Source of the DNA: Olavius algarvensis associated proteobacterium Delta 3
Lineage (GTDB): Bacteria > Desulfobacterota > Desulfobacteria > Desulfobacterales > CAFBRK01
Reading direction: 5' to 3'
NCBI GenBank assembly: GCA_903231505.1
Contig: CAFBRK010000291.1
Span: 1-50,476, forward strand
DNA: 50,476 nucleotides
Of the stretch, positions 8,686 to 17,270 are shown piece after piece. The position numbers and the translations under genes were made by a program. Within the stretch, counting starts at the first letter, position 1, and each line of letters begins with the position of its first letter. The notes below the pieces were generated by a model. It did no database searches, was not told the DNA's origin, and worked only from the letters and a program-made list of their open reading frames with translations.

Positions 8686-9861
8686 CTAGTATGCGTTTTT
8701 CAAGTGAATCAATATTTCCTCGGCCACAACATCCCGGGGATTGTAGACGATGGTCCCATCCTCGGTTGCGGCTTCGGCAATGGTGGGCAAACTCTCTTCG
8801 GGTACCCCGGCATCTCTGAGTCGCACCGGAATGGCATCCAAGGCATTTAACTGCCGACCGAGGTTCCGGACTGCCGCTATGGCCTCGCGGGCAGCCTCGT
8901 CGATAGACATCCCGGTTACATCCACCCCCATAACCGGCGCCAGCTTGGCAAATTTTTCTTTGCTGACTTCAAAATTATATTCCATGCCGTAGGGGAGCAG
9001 GATGGCATTGGCTACCCCGTGGGGCACCCGGGTCAGGCCGCCCACGGCATGGGCCATGGAGTGCACACACCCCACCATGGAGTGGGAAAAGGAGCTTCCG
9101 GCCATATTGGCGGCAATGAGCATGCCCCCCCGGGCCTCCAGATCATCTCCCTTGTCCGTGGCCCGTACCAGATATTTGAAAATATGCTTGATGGCTTCCA
9201 CCGCCAGGGCTTCGGAGTGGGGTGAGGAGTCCACCCCCACATAGGATTCCACGGCATGGGTAAGGGCGTCCATACCGGTGGAAGCCGTTAAACCGGGGGG
9301 CAGTGATTGGGTCATCAACGGGTCCAGCACCGCCAAATCCGGCAGCAGGAACTTGTCCGAAAAGGCCAATTTAGTCTTGTTGGCCACGTCGTAGATCACC
9401 GCCACTAACGTACTTTCACTCCCCGTGCCGGCAGTCGTCGGGATCACGATAAATGGCTTCAGGGGTCTTGTGAGTGTGGCGGCTCCGGAGTAGTCCTCGA
9501 TCAAATCACCGCCCTCTGAGAATACAAAGTTGGCGGCCTTGGTCGCATCGATGACGCTGCCGCCGCCTATGGCGATCAATCCCTCAGCACCACTATCCCC
9601 AGCGTGACGGCTGATACGTTCCACCGCTTCCACTGAAGCATCTTGAGGAACATCATAGAATTCACCTGTAATGACAAAGTTGGCCTCCTCCAGCCCCTTT
9701 TTGATCGGTTGAATGAATCCAAGGCTATGGATCACCTGATCAGATACAATAAAATACTTTTTAACGCCCAGTTCTTCCACTTCATGGGCAAAATCGTTTA
9801 CCAAGCCTTCCCCATATATAACCTTGGTGGGGTGATGAAATTGATAAAACTCGGGTAACAT
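8686..9861 (-). CDS. Iron-containing alcohol dehydrogenase (Fe-ADH), probable fatty aldehyde reductase
   Basis: This 391-residue group III alcohol dehydrogenase has the nucleotide site GGGSVIDATKA at 99-109. The metal ligands are Asp198 and His202 (GMDALTHAVE), His267 (CVHSMAHAVGG) and His281 (VPHG). His267 and His281 are spaced 14 apart, as in FucO. The enzyme should interconvert an aldehyde and an alcohol with NAD(P)H in the cytoplasm. Sitting between an AAR-like reductase pair and an SCP2 gene, a long-chain aldehyde is the likely substrate (inference). Start ATG with upstream GGAG-like sequence (AAAGGAGAAACGA). It is paralogous to the dehydrogenase half of the 18484-20325 fusion but lacks its ~70-residue insertion. 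Confidence 0.9.
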   Translation of the reverse strand: MLPEFYQFHHPTKVIYGEGLVNDFAHEVEELGVKKYFIVSDQVIHSLGFIQPIKKGLEEANFVITGEFYDVPQDASVEAVERISRHAGDSGAEGLIAIGGGSVIDATKAANFVFSEGGDLIEDYSGAATLTRPLKPFIVIPTTAGTGSESTLVAVIYDVANKTKLAFSDKFLLPDLAVLDPLMTQSLPPGLTASTGMDALTHAVESYVGVDSSPHSEALAVEAIKHIFKYLVRATDKGDDLEARGGMLIAANMAGSSFSHSMVGCVHSMAHAVGGLTRVPHGVANAILLPYGMEYNFEVSKEKFAKLAPVMGVDVTGMSIDEAAREAIAAVRNLGRQLNALDAIPVRLRDAGVPEESLPTIAEAATEDGTIVYNPRDVVAEEILIHLKNAY

Positions 9862-9894
9862 TCGTTTCTCCTTTGCTAACGTTCGCTTACTCTC

Positions 9895-11298
9895 CTATTC
9901 GGGTCCGTCGCAGGAATGACTATATGACCAATCTCCCCAGATTTTTTCAATGATTTTCGTTACTAGGGGCATTACTAGTTCATCGGCTAACTTGCCATAC
10001 AACAGGTCCAGATGATTGGCCCCCTCTATGACAAAATCAATCACCTGACTGCGGTCTGCGGCGATTCTTATTTTTCGTAAATCTCCAGGCGATTTGATGT
10101 GGTGAGTTTTTTTGATCTTGTGGGGATAGTGCTTGCTGTAATCCATATTTTTCAAAGGTACCAAGCTGTCCCGGGTACCCCAAAAATGAAATATCGGGAT
10201 ATCATCCGGAAACCAGGCCAAGCTGTCTGAATAATTCAGACCGCTGCCGTCCATCCGTTTGAATCCCCGGCCGTTATAGATTGCTTTTAAACACTGGAAC
10301 CCGAGCCCCAATGGGATCGACTCCGTGGCCTCCTTTAAATACAGTTCTATGAAGTGCTTGTCGTCTTTATGGTTTTGCGGTGAGATGAGAAAATTCAAAT
10401 CCCCAAAATTATGCTGCCAGACAAAACGAGTGATCTGTTTTAAAACCGGCAATTCAGTGAATGTTGTAGAAACCTCCTTGACCGGAACATGCTTTAAACG
10501 AAATACCCTGGAAAGATGATTGAGCCACAAAGAGGCCGGAAAGAAGATATGGGATTTTTTGTTGAAGAATTTTGGGGCTGCCAGCGAGATGATACCCCGT
10601 ACCATTTTAAGATATTTCTCGGCGGCATCCGGTGTCGGCAATACCTGGTTCAGGATCTTTTTTTGCTTCGGCTCGATAATATCGATGCCGTCCAACTGGC
10701 GCGCCAGGGACCAGTTGAGAACCATGTTTTCTGAAACAAGGCCTCCCATGCTGTGGCCCAACAGGATTGAAGGCTTACCGCCACTGCGTTTATGGATAAA
10801 GCGCGTTAAGGTGACCAGATCATAATCGATTATTGTATCCACGGTATAAAACGGATCAAACCGACCCTCATTAACCCCTACCCCGCGTGGATCAAAAAGA
10901 TAGACCCATACGTTCCTGTCGGCGATGTCCTTCGCCATTGAATACCGATTATTGATGTTAAAACATTTACTGCTGTTGGCAAAACCCGGAATCAAAACCA
11001 CGGCCGGGCGATTGTCGCCGGCTGTGACGCCCTCCATGCTAACCATTCGCCTAAAGCCGATCTCCTTGCCTTCGTCGGTAAAATTCCGATAGTGAATGAT
11101 TTCGTAGTCCCCCCGCCCATTTAGCTCTTTCTCTTCGATATCGCTATCGAAATAGATGGGCACCGGATCCACCCGCAGGGCTTCTCTTAAAATTCGGCGT
11201 CGCCGGGCCACTTCTAAAATATCGGTCAGGTGTTTCTTGGGAATTTGAAACTGTTTTAAGGAGAGGTCGGTCAATTCGGCTTCGGTGAGCAGGATCAC
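9895..11298 (-). CDS. Alpha/beta hydrolase, probably the C-terminal part of a frameshifted gene
   Basis: This 467-residue alpha/beta hydrolase has an oxyanion-loop region VVLIPGFANSS (~100-110), the nucleophile elbow GHSMGG with Ser183, an acid residue in FWGTRDSLVP, and the catalytic His in IEGANHLDLLYG. It probably hydrolyses a lipid ester or thioester; the substrate is unknown. The only start in frame is GTG 11298, with no Shine-Dalgarno in front of it. The upstream frame (from 11614) runs into it out of phase at an A5 run at 11300-11304. Removing one A would join the two into a single protein of about 570 residues reading LRLTENVILLTEAEL at the junction. I therefore think the true gene starts at 11614. 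Ser rather than Cys in the elbow argues against a PHA synthase. Confidence 0.75.
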   Translation of the reverse strand: MILLTEAELTDLSLKQFQIPKKHLTDILEVARRRRILREALRVDPVPIYFDSDIEEKELNGRGDYEIIHYRNFTDEGKEIGFRRMVSMEGVTAGDNRPAVVLIPGFANSSKCFNINNRYSMAKDIADRNVWVYLFDPRGVGVNEGRFDPFYTVDTIIDYDLVTLTRFIHKRSGGKPSILLGHSMGGLVSENMVLNWSLARQLDGIDIIEPKQKKILNQVLPTPDAAEKYLKMVRGIISLAAPKFFNKKSHIFFPASLWLNHLSRVFRLKHVPVKEVSTTFTELPVLKQITRFVWQHNFGDLNFLISPQNHKDDKHFIELYLKEATESIPLGLGFQCLKAIYNGRGFKRMDGSGLNYSDSLAWFPDDIPIFHFWGTRDSLVPLKNMDYSKHYPHKIKKTHHIKSPGDLRKIRIAADRSQVIDFVIEGANHLDLLYGKLADELVMPLVTKIIEKIWGDWSYSHSCDGPE

Positions 11299-11614
11299 AT
11301 TTTTCGGTCAGCCGCAGGCGTCCTTTTTTAAGCTCATCGCTGATAATCGCTTTGATATCATCCCTGGGAATCGGCGAGCAGGTTGCATTTAAGAAGACAT
11401 GATAGAGCACCAAAGCCAGTTTCTGTACGGCCCTTGTTCTGATTTCCTTTTGACTTACGATCAATTCCCTGGACACCGGCAGTCCCAAGCTGAGCTGCCC
11501 GCGATATAGCATACTATAGGCGTTGTAACTTCCGTTAATTAACCGGGCCGGCCCATCATTAACGATATAGCGCATCAGGTTGCGACTGAGATTCCGCCAC
11601 TTTCCCATGATCAT
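11144..11614 (-). CDS. Hypothetical N-terminal segment upstream of (and likely part of) the hydrolase
   Basis: The frame begins MIMGKWRNLSRNLMRYIV and overlaps the AAR-like gene's stop by the ATGA tetranucleotide, a typical coupled start. About 104 residues look like real protein: basic and helical, ending KKGRLRLTEK. The remaining ~50 codons (PAHRSRID onward) read through the hydrolase gene in the wrong phase and look like shadow sequence. I recognise no domain in the first 104 residues. Either it is a separate small gene with an accidental extension, or the hydrolase has lost its reading frame at the A5 run at 11300-11304. The lack of a ribosome-binding site at the hydrolase GTG supports the second. 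Confidence 0.5.
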   Translation of the reverse strand: MIMGKWRNLSRNLMRYIVNDGPARLINGSYNAYSMLYRGQLSLGLPVSRELIVSQKEIRTRAVQKLALVLYHVFLNATCSPIPRDDIKAIISDELKKGRLRLTEKCDPAHRSRIDRPLLKTVSNSQETPDRYFRSGPATPNFKRSPAGGSGAHLFR

Positions 11615-13653
11615 GCGTTGCTTCGCTCCTTTAGGGCATACTCCCTAACCCTGGCGATCTCGTCTTCTGAAAAAATGCCATCCACACCCGAAATGGCTGC
11701 CAGTTTCATACCGTGTTTCAGTCCCAGACGGTAAATCTCTCTGACCTTATCCCATTGGGGTGAAGAACCGACGGTGTACACCTCAAACCGTCCTTCCAGA
11801 GCCAGAATGATGGTTTCCGCCAACCCCGCATATACGATACCCGGCGGTAAGCCGATATCCCCCATCTCCGCGCCATCACCAGGCAAGCGAATTTCTCCGC
11901 CCTTGATGACCAGGACATCAGGACGCTTTGCTGTATCATCTCTGGTAAAAATCATGGGCAAGTTGATATCAGTGATGACACAACCTGGTTTTACCTGCAT
12001 GATATCTAAAACCTTTTTGGCTCCTAAACTAGTGGCCACAATCAGATCCATTTCACTCAAATGGGTATCCGCACGGGTGGAGACATGGAGCTTTACCCCG
12101 GGCGCCTCACTTAGAATGGACTCTTGCAGGGCCAAGAGTTTGGCAATATTGCGCCCCACCAGATGGACCTCTTCAAAGGCCGTGGCCAGCAAATGGGAAC
12201 AGATCCTTCCGACCGCACCCGTGGCACCAATCACCATGGCTTTAGCGTGCAACGTATTCCCGCTTTTGCGCTTTTTGTTCAAGTCCAGTCGCCGAACGGC
12301 CTCTGCCGCCGCCCAGAGCGCTGCAGAGGCAAAATAGCTGTTGCCGGTGGTGATGGGCAACACCGCAAATTTGGCCACTTCCAGGCTGGTATCTTTCATC
12401 GCTTTGGGAAGCATGCCAATCCCCATGATCTGAGCACCCAGCCCTCTGGCCAATTTGGCCGCCTCCAGTATCCGTTTGGTCGCGTGTTCAGGACCGCGGG
12501 CTTGCATTTGGGCCGGGGTTTCACCAAGGGCGATCAGCCATCCTTCCGCTTCTACACCGGTGTCGGACGTGATGCCGCTAATCTTTGAATATACAAAGGG
12601 CGGCACATAGGCCATGGCCTTTTCCACCGTGCCCATCAAACCCGGAGCCACATCCGAAAGTACTTCGATGGGTTTGATTTTTTTTAAAAACTCCTGAGTT
12701 GGCGGGTGGACGATGTAGGCAAAGCGATTGACGCGTTTGGCCTCGCCGCCGCCATAGATGACACGGGGGTCCATCTTCATGATGCTGATTATTTCCAAAA
12801 GCTCATCGTCGCTCCCAGTCCCCGGGGGAACATCCATTGCCACCATGAGGATCGCTTCCAGCACGCTGACTCCGACGACATTTTTTAAGAGTTTGGGCGT
12901 GGTGTCGATAATCACATCCACACCCTTCTCTTTTAAATAGTCGATACGGTCATCATAAGCTGTTGAAGTGATCACGGTTTTACCGTTGAGGTCTTCTAAA
13001 CCAAAGGGCTCCAGATACTTATAAAAGTGCCCATGGGGAACTACCAGAATCTGTGACTTCTCGATGGCTTGGCGCATCAGATAATCGATCAATGAGCGTA
13101 CCGGCTCACTTGCGGCCACCATTTTTTTTCCGGGAATCCAGTTCAATGCATCTCGAAGACGGTCCCCGTAGAACGCCAAATCTTTCAAGTCGTTGATAAA
13201 CTTGGGGATGCCGTTGTCTATCAACGGGTCGGCAAAAATCAAATTGGGCGTATATTCCGCCAGCACACTGGCGATGGATCGGCTGGTCGCTCCCGAAAAA
13301 AAGAAGATCCGGGCGTTGTTGAAGTAGGTGTTGCCGAATTTGAACTGGATATGCCGAAGAGACCACTCCTGGCCCACCGTGCGCAACGTATCACCGGATG
13401 TCACGGGGGTCTTGAGTTGGCGCCCCAACTCCAGCAGCTTGTTTAAGTCCTTTTTGGGTGCGGCCCGGTGGTCGACACTGCCCAAAGCGATGGCATCGGC
13501 TTTTTTATTCCACTTCAGCAACAGATCCGAGGCCCGGCTGAAGCTTCCATCCGTTCCAATGCGCTTAATGTGATATTGCTTTCTTTGAAACGTCGAAGTG
13601 AATTCTTTGTCGTCGAGGCTTTGCCCCAAACTGATTTGGATAATGTGCTTCAC
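11611..13653 (-). CDS. AAR-like two-domain reductase, paralogue lacking the catalytic cysteine
   Basis: 680 residues. The C-terminal half resembles cyanobacterial long-chain acyl-ACP reductase (AAR): a GAQIMGIGMLPK strand, LPITTGNSYFASAALWAA, the NADPH-binding GATGAVGRICSHLL near 470-485, PGCVITDINLP, and the closing ALEGRFEVYTVG and GLKHGMKLAAISG. The N-terminal ~330 residues (MKHIIQISLG, RIGTDGSF, GVDVIIDTTPKLL) resemble a stand-alone family often annotated as quinate 5-dehydrogenase; that function is unproven. In AAR the acyl-thioester Cys lies in FACFAEA; here the site reads VYAGLAET with Gly610 (codon GGG). The protein is thus probably inactive as an acyl reductase by itself, perhaps a partner of the paralogue next door. 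Start is GTG with GGGAGG upstream, 30 bases after that paralogue's stop. Confidence 0.78.
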   Translation of the reverse strand: MKHIIQISLGQSLDDKEFTSTFQRKQYHIKRIGTDGSFSRASDLLLKWNKKADAIALGSVDHRAAPKKDLNKLLELGRQLKTPVTSGDTLRTVGQEWSLRHIQFKFGNTYFNNARIFFFSGATSRSIASVLAEYTPNLIFADPLIDNGIPKFINDLKDLAFYGDRLRDALNWIPGKKMVAASEPVRSLIDYLMRQAIEKSQILVVPHGHFYKYLEPFGLEDLNGKTVITSTAYDDRIDYLKEKGVDVIIDTTPKLLKNVVGVSVLEAILMVAMDVPPGTGSDDELLEIISIMKMDPRVIYGGGEAKRVNRFAYIVHPPTQEFLKKIKPIEVLSDVAPGLMGTVEKAMAYVPPFVYSKISGITSDTGVEAEGWLIALGETPAQMQARGPEHATKRILEAAKLARGLGAQIMGIGMLPKAMKDTSLEVAKFAVLPITTGNSYFASAALWAAAEAVRRLDLNKKRKSGNTLHAKAMVIGATGAVGRICSHLLATAFEEVHLVGRNIAKLLALQESILSEAPGVKLHVSTRADTHLSEMDLIVATSLGAKKVLDIMQVKPGCVITDINLPMIFTRDDTAKRPDVLVIKGGEIRLPGDGAEMGDIGLPPGIVYAGLAETIILALEGRFEVYTVGSSPQWDKVREIYRLGLKHGMKLAAISGVDGIFSEDEIARVREYALKERSNA

Positions 13654-13683
13654 GGGCGCCTCCCTCGCCTTTATCGGAGCTAA

Positions 13684-15753
13684 CTAATTGGATTGCTTCT
13701 GTTTTTGCCTGGCTTCCAGCGCCAGTCGCTTTACCTCGGCAATGTCTTCGTCCGAAAATACGCCGTTGACGCCGGATATGGCAGCAAGTTTCATGCCGTG
13801 TTTGAGGCCGAGCTTATAAATTTCCCTCACTTTTTCCCACTCAATATCCCGACCGATGGTGAACACTTCAAAACGGCCCTCCAAGGCCAATACAATGGTT
13901 TCCGCCAGACAGGCATAGGCCACCTTATCGGGCAAGCCGATACTTTTCATTTCCGGGAGCCCGGGCAACTCGATTTCTCCCGATTCAATGACCAATACAT
14001 CCGGCCGTTTGGCCACGTCTTCCGGGGATAGATCGAGGGGGCGGGCCACATCCGTGATGACGCATCCCGGTTTAACACGGGTGATATCGAGTATTTTTTT
14101 CCCGGCGCCGGAGGTCGCCGTGACAATCACATCCATCTCAGAAAGCAGCTTGTCCGGCCGAGTGGTCACTCCCAGTTTGACATCGGGGTCCTCCAACAGG
14201 ATCGATTCCTGCAGGGCCAGTAACTTAGCGGTGTTGCGTCCCACCAGGTAGACCTCCTCGAATGCTTTGGCCAGCAACCGGCAGCACACCGACCCAATGG
14301 CGCCGGTGGCCCCCAACACCATTGTTTTAGCTTTGATCCGCTTGCCTTTTTCAACTTTAATCAGGCCCATGCGGCGGACCGCATCCGCCGCCGCCCAAAG
14401 GGCCCCGGAAGCGCTATAACTATTGCCGGTGGTGATGGGGATATCGGCTTTTTTGGCCACGGTGACGCCGGCATCTCCCACCACTTTGGTAAAAGCGCCT
14501 AAACCCATTATTTGGGCGCCCATGCGTTTAGCCATGCGAGCGGCTTGGAGTAACCGCGCGTAGGTAAATTCGGGACTATGGGCCAGCATTTGCTTAGGTG
14601 TTCCCCCCACCGTTATCAACCAACCTTCGGTTTCCACTCCGGTGGGGGACTTTATGCCGGTGATCCGAGAGTATACCCAAGGCGGTGCGTAGGCGATCAC
14701 TTTTTCAACGGCATCCAGAAATGCAGGAGGGGTGAAATTTGCTATCCTATCGACAGCTTTATCTTTTTTAAGAAATTCCTTGGAAAGGGGGTGAATGACG
14801 AATGCAAACCGATTGATCTTTTTGGGACTACCCGAAGGGTATACCACCCGAGGATCCATTTTTTGGCTACTGATTAATTCCAACAGATCATCGGAATGAA
14901 GCTGATCTTTTTTGCGCCCCAAAGCCGCCAGAAACAAAGCTTCAAGTAGATTGGGCGCCACCACCCGCTCCAAAATTTTGGGTGTTGTATCAATAATCAC
15001 ATCCACGCCGCGTTCTTTGAGAAACGTCACCCGCTCATCATAAGCCGTGGCGGTAATGATGGTCTTACCCCCCAACTCCTCCAGGGTGAAATTCTTGAGA
15101 TAGTCATGAAAACCGTAAAACGGCACGATAATCATATCGGCCTTCTGCGCGGCTTTGCGCAGGGTGTACTCGTTCCATATTTTTATCGGCACCGCAGAAT
15201 TGGTGAGCGTTTTACTGGGAATCCACTGCAGGACCTCGTGAGCGGTTTGGGCGTATGTTTCGAGATCTTTTAATGAGTTAATAAATTTGGGAATGCCATT
15301 TTCCAGAACGGGATCGGCAAACGTAAGATTGTCCGTGAATTCGCTCATCACTTTGGCAATGCGGTAGCTGTTCATTCCGGAGAAAAATAAACACCTGACA
15401 TTATTAAAATAATTTCCGAATTTATATTCAATGAAACGCAAGGCCCACTCGAAGGAAACATCTCTCAGGGCACTGCCGGTGGTGACCGGGGTTTGAATTT
15501 GGGCGCCCAACTCCCTTAGTTTATGATCTTGCTTTTTTCTCAGATATCTAGGCCCGATACCATTGGGGAATTTGATGTGGCCAAGACCTATGGCTTCCGC
15601 TTCCTTATCCCATCGCAACAGAAGTTTTGCAGCTTTTTCAAGATCGCCATCCGACCCCAACCGTCTGACCATAAAATCCTGCCCCAGAAATTCGGTTTCA
15701 AATCCATAGTCGTCGGCGCTTGATCCCAGACTGATACTGACCACCTGTTTCAC
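13684..15753 (-). CDS. AAR-like two-domain fatty acyl reductase (catalytic Cys present)
   Basis: 689 residues, same architecture as its tandem paralogue. The N-terminal ~335 residues (KQVVSISLGSSADD, RRLGSDGDLEKA, GVDVIIDTTPKILERVV) are followed by an AAR-like half with GAQIMGLGAF, IPITTGNSYSASGALWAA, the NADPH loop GATGAIGSVCCRLL, and AYACLAETIVLALEGRFEVF. Cys615 (codon TGT) aligns with the thioester-forming cysteine of cyanobacterial AAR, which reduces acyl-ACP/CoA to fatty aldehyde with NADPH. I infer that this is the aldehyde-forming step of the locus. Start is GTG at 15753 behind a strong GGAGGAAACC. It is the first gene of the operon; a TTGACA promoter overlaps a palindromic element 64 bases upstream. 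About twice the length of cyanobacterial AAR because of the N-terminal fusion. Confidence 0.82.
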   Translation of the reverse strand: MKQVVSISLGSSADDYGFETEFLGQDFMVRRLGSDGDLEKAAKLLLRWDKEAEAIGLGHIKFPNGIGPRYLRKKQDHKLRELGAQIQTPVTTGSALRDVSFEWALRFIEYKFGNYFNNVRCLFFSGMNSYRIAKVMSEFTDNLTFADPVLENGIPKFINSLKDLETYAQTAHEVLQWIPSKTLTNSAVPIKIWNEYTLRKAAQKADMIIVPFYGFHDYLKNFTLEELGGKTIITATAYDERVTFLKERGVDVIIDTTPKILERVVAPNLLEALFLAALGRKKDQLHSDDLLELISSQKMDPRVVYPSGSPKKINRFAFVIHPLSKEFLKKDKAVDRIANFTPPAFLDAVEKVIAYAPPWVYSRITGIKSPTGVETEGWLITVGGTPKQMLAHSPEFTYARLLQAARMAKRMGAQIMGLGAFTKVVGDAGVTVAKKADIPITTGNSYSASGALWAAADAVRRMGLIKVEKGKRIKAKTMVLGATGAIGSVCCRLLAKAFEEVYLVGRNTAKLLALQESILLEDPDVKLGVTTRPDKLLSEMDVIVTATSGAGKKILDITRVKPGCVITDVARPLDLSPEDVAKRPDVLVIESGEIELPGLPEMKSIGLPDKVAYACLAETIVLALEGRFEVFTIGRDIEWEKVREIYKLGLKHGMKLAAISGVNGVFSDEDIAEVKRLALEARQKQKQSN

Positions 15754-15816
15754 GGTTTCCTCCTGACACTGATAACGAGACTTCTTGACTTCAGCGATGT
15801 ATTAATTATACTGTAG

Positions 15817-15846
15817 CGTATGATGCAATGCGTTAAAATTGTCAAG
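15817..15846 (-). promoter_or_regulatory. Promoter and putative PhaR operator of the AAR/AOR lipid operon
   Basis: On the minus strand, CTTGACAATTTTAACGCAT begins with a perfect -35 TTGACA (15845-15840). It is followed by 17 bases and CATACG (15822-15817), a poor -10. The spacer holds an interrupted palindrome on the plus strand, ATGCA-A-TGCGT (15823-15833). The 26 bases at 15821-15846 match those at 23179-23204 upstream of the phasin gene at 23 positions. It lies in the divergent region between the reductase operon and phaR, a natural place for PhaR to act. Confidence 0.6.
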
Positions 15847-15912
15847 CCATTTAATGGCCTTCGTATATTTTGGCCGGGAATCGTCGGGCAATTCCCATGA
15901 GAGGTACAAAGC

Positions 15913-16545
15913 ATGCGTAAGATAAAAAAATACGCCAACCGCAAAATGTACGACACCCATGCTAAACGCCACATCTCCCGGGACCAGTTGGCGAAACTCA
16001 TTAAAAATGGTGAAGAAGTCGTCATCATCGACAACCGTACCGGCGAAGATTTAACCGTGTCCATCGTTTCCCAACTTATCGGCATGGATCGCCAAAATGG
16101 GGACAAGCCCTTATCCCCCCGGTTGTTGATGCAGTTGCTCCGAAAAGGGAGCGGCACCCTCACAGATTACTTTAAAAAATATATCTCCATCTGGCAGAGC
16201 GCATTTACCCTGGCGGAAGATGAAATCGACAAACTAGTCACCCTGCTGGTGAAAAATAAGGAGCTATCCAAGGACGAAGGCAGCCGTTTGAAAAAAGAGA
16301 TTATCGGTTATTCCGATGGAATTAAACGCTGGCTCAGCGACAGTGTCGACAAACGGGTGAGCGAAACCTTTAAGACCCTCAATCTGCCCACCGGGGATCA
16401 GGTAAAAACGCTCTCCGCGAGAGTCGATGCCTTAACCAAGAAGGTTGGGCAACTGGAAAAAACACTAAAAAGAACCGCTAAAAACCCACCCAAACCCGTC
16501 GCCGCGCGGAAACCTCGTTCCAAGAAAAAGGGAAAGTCTACCTGA
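15913..16545 (+). CDS. phaR: PhaR-type polyhydroxyalkanoate/granule regulator
   Basis: This 210-residue protein opens with IKKYANRKMYDTHAKRHISRDQLAKLI and EVVIIDNRTGEDLTVSIVSQL. That is the PhaR DNA-binding domain (consensus KKY-NRRLYDT ... TGEDIT). The middle is helical, and the last ~50 residues form a heptad coil (VKTLSARVDALTKKVGQLEKTL) followed by a basic tail. PhaR proteins repress phasin genes and release DNA when they bind nascent granules. Start ATG with GAGAGG upstream. It is transcribed divergently from the AAR/AOR operon and leads a plus-strand group with an FFLEELY-motif gene and a patatin. No PHA synthase is visible nearby, so the granule sensed may be a neutral-lipid body (inference). 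Confidence 0.88.
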   Translation: MRKIKKYANRKMYDTHAKRHISRDQLAKLIKNGEEVVIIDNRTGEDLTVSIVSQLIGMDRQNGDKPLSPRLLMQLLRKGSGTLTDYFKKYISIWQSAFTLAEDEIDKLVTLLVKNKELSKDEGSRLKKEIIGYSDGIKRWLSDSVDKRVSETFKTLNLPTGDQVKTLSARVDALTKKVGQLEKTLKRTAKNPPKPVAARKPRSKKKGKST

Positions 16546-16624
16546 CGGTAAAGATGAGCAAAGCCCCCGCTCTGCAATCCGCTCGAGGCGGGATAAGCGG
16601 CCTCCTGAAAAATGTTTGAACACC

Positions 16625-17266
16625 ATGGACGTTAAGAATACACCAACTACGGATCCGGAGTTATTTTTACAGCTCAAACGCACCCTGCAAACCTTCCAAT
16701 CTGCACGCTTGAACACCACCTATGCAGATTTAAAAAGTGATCCAGAATATACCAAAATAGGCCGGTTTTTCTTTGAAAAGCTCTACGCTCCCGAAGATTT
16801 CTCATTTCGGGATGCCAGCATCAAGAAACTTCACAAACTTCTTAAGGGAAAAATTTACTCCGGTATTATCTCGGCCGTGAGTAAAGTCATCGAACTGCAC
16901 GAGCTGTCGGATATGCTCGATGATCGCATGGTTGAACACATGATCGCCCTGAATGTGGGGACGGATATGGATATGGATCAATACCAAAGGGTCTATCGCA
17001 GCCTGGAAAACTACGATGATAGGCTGTACCAGATTGCCCTCGGGAAGGAGGTAACCCAACTGTTTCACCGCTTGAGCAAGAATTGGGCGGTGGCGGTTTC
17101 CCTCAATACTGCTCACACGGTCGCGCACCTCTTCGGCATGGGTAAAATTATCGACTTTATTCATGAAGGGTATATCGGCTTTCGGTCCATAAAAAACATC
17201 GACGAGCGGGAACGCGCCTGGCACGATGAGATTTGGTTCAAAAACCGGGAGGACGGCAAAAAATAA
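16625..17266 (+). CDS. FFLEELY-motif protein
   Basis: About 213 residues, all helical in appearance, with RFFFEKLYAPEDFSFRDASIKKL near residues 39-61. This is a variant of the FFLEELY signature that names this uncharacterised family. No catalytic motif or membrane segment is evident. The ATG at 16625 is preferred over an upstream in-frame TTG at 16616; neither has a strong ribosome-binding site. It lies 79 bases after phaR, and its stop is 4 bases before the patatin start, so the three are probably one transcript. The constant company of lipid genes suggests an accessory role in lipid-body biology, but no function is established. Confidence 0.75.
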   Translation: MDVKNTPTTDPELFLQLKRTLQTFQSARLNTTYADLKSDPEYTKIGRFFFEKLYAPEDFSFRDASIKKLHKLLKGKIYSGIISAVSKVIELHELSDMLDDRMVEHMIALNVGTDMDMDQYQRVYRSLENYDDRLYQIALGKEVTQLFHRLSKNWAVAVSLNTAHTVAHLFGMGKIIDFIHEGYIGFRSIKNIDERERAWHDEIWFKNREDGKK

Positions 17267-17270
17267 ACTT

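Noticed and set aside
9895..11298. Reading the alpha/beta hydrolase as a PHA synthase (PhaC)
   Set aside because: The elbow is GHSMGG with Ser; PhaC enzymes use Cys in a G-x-C-x-G box.
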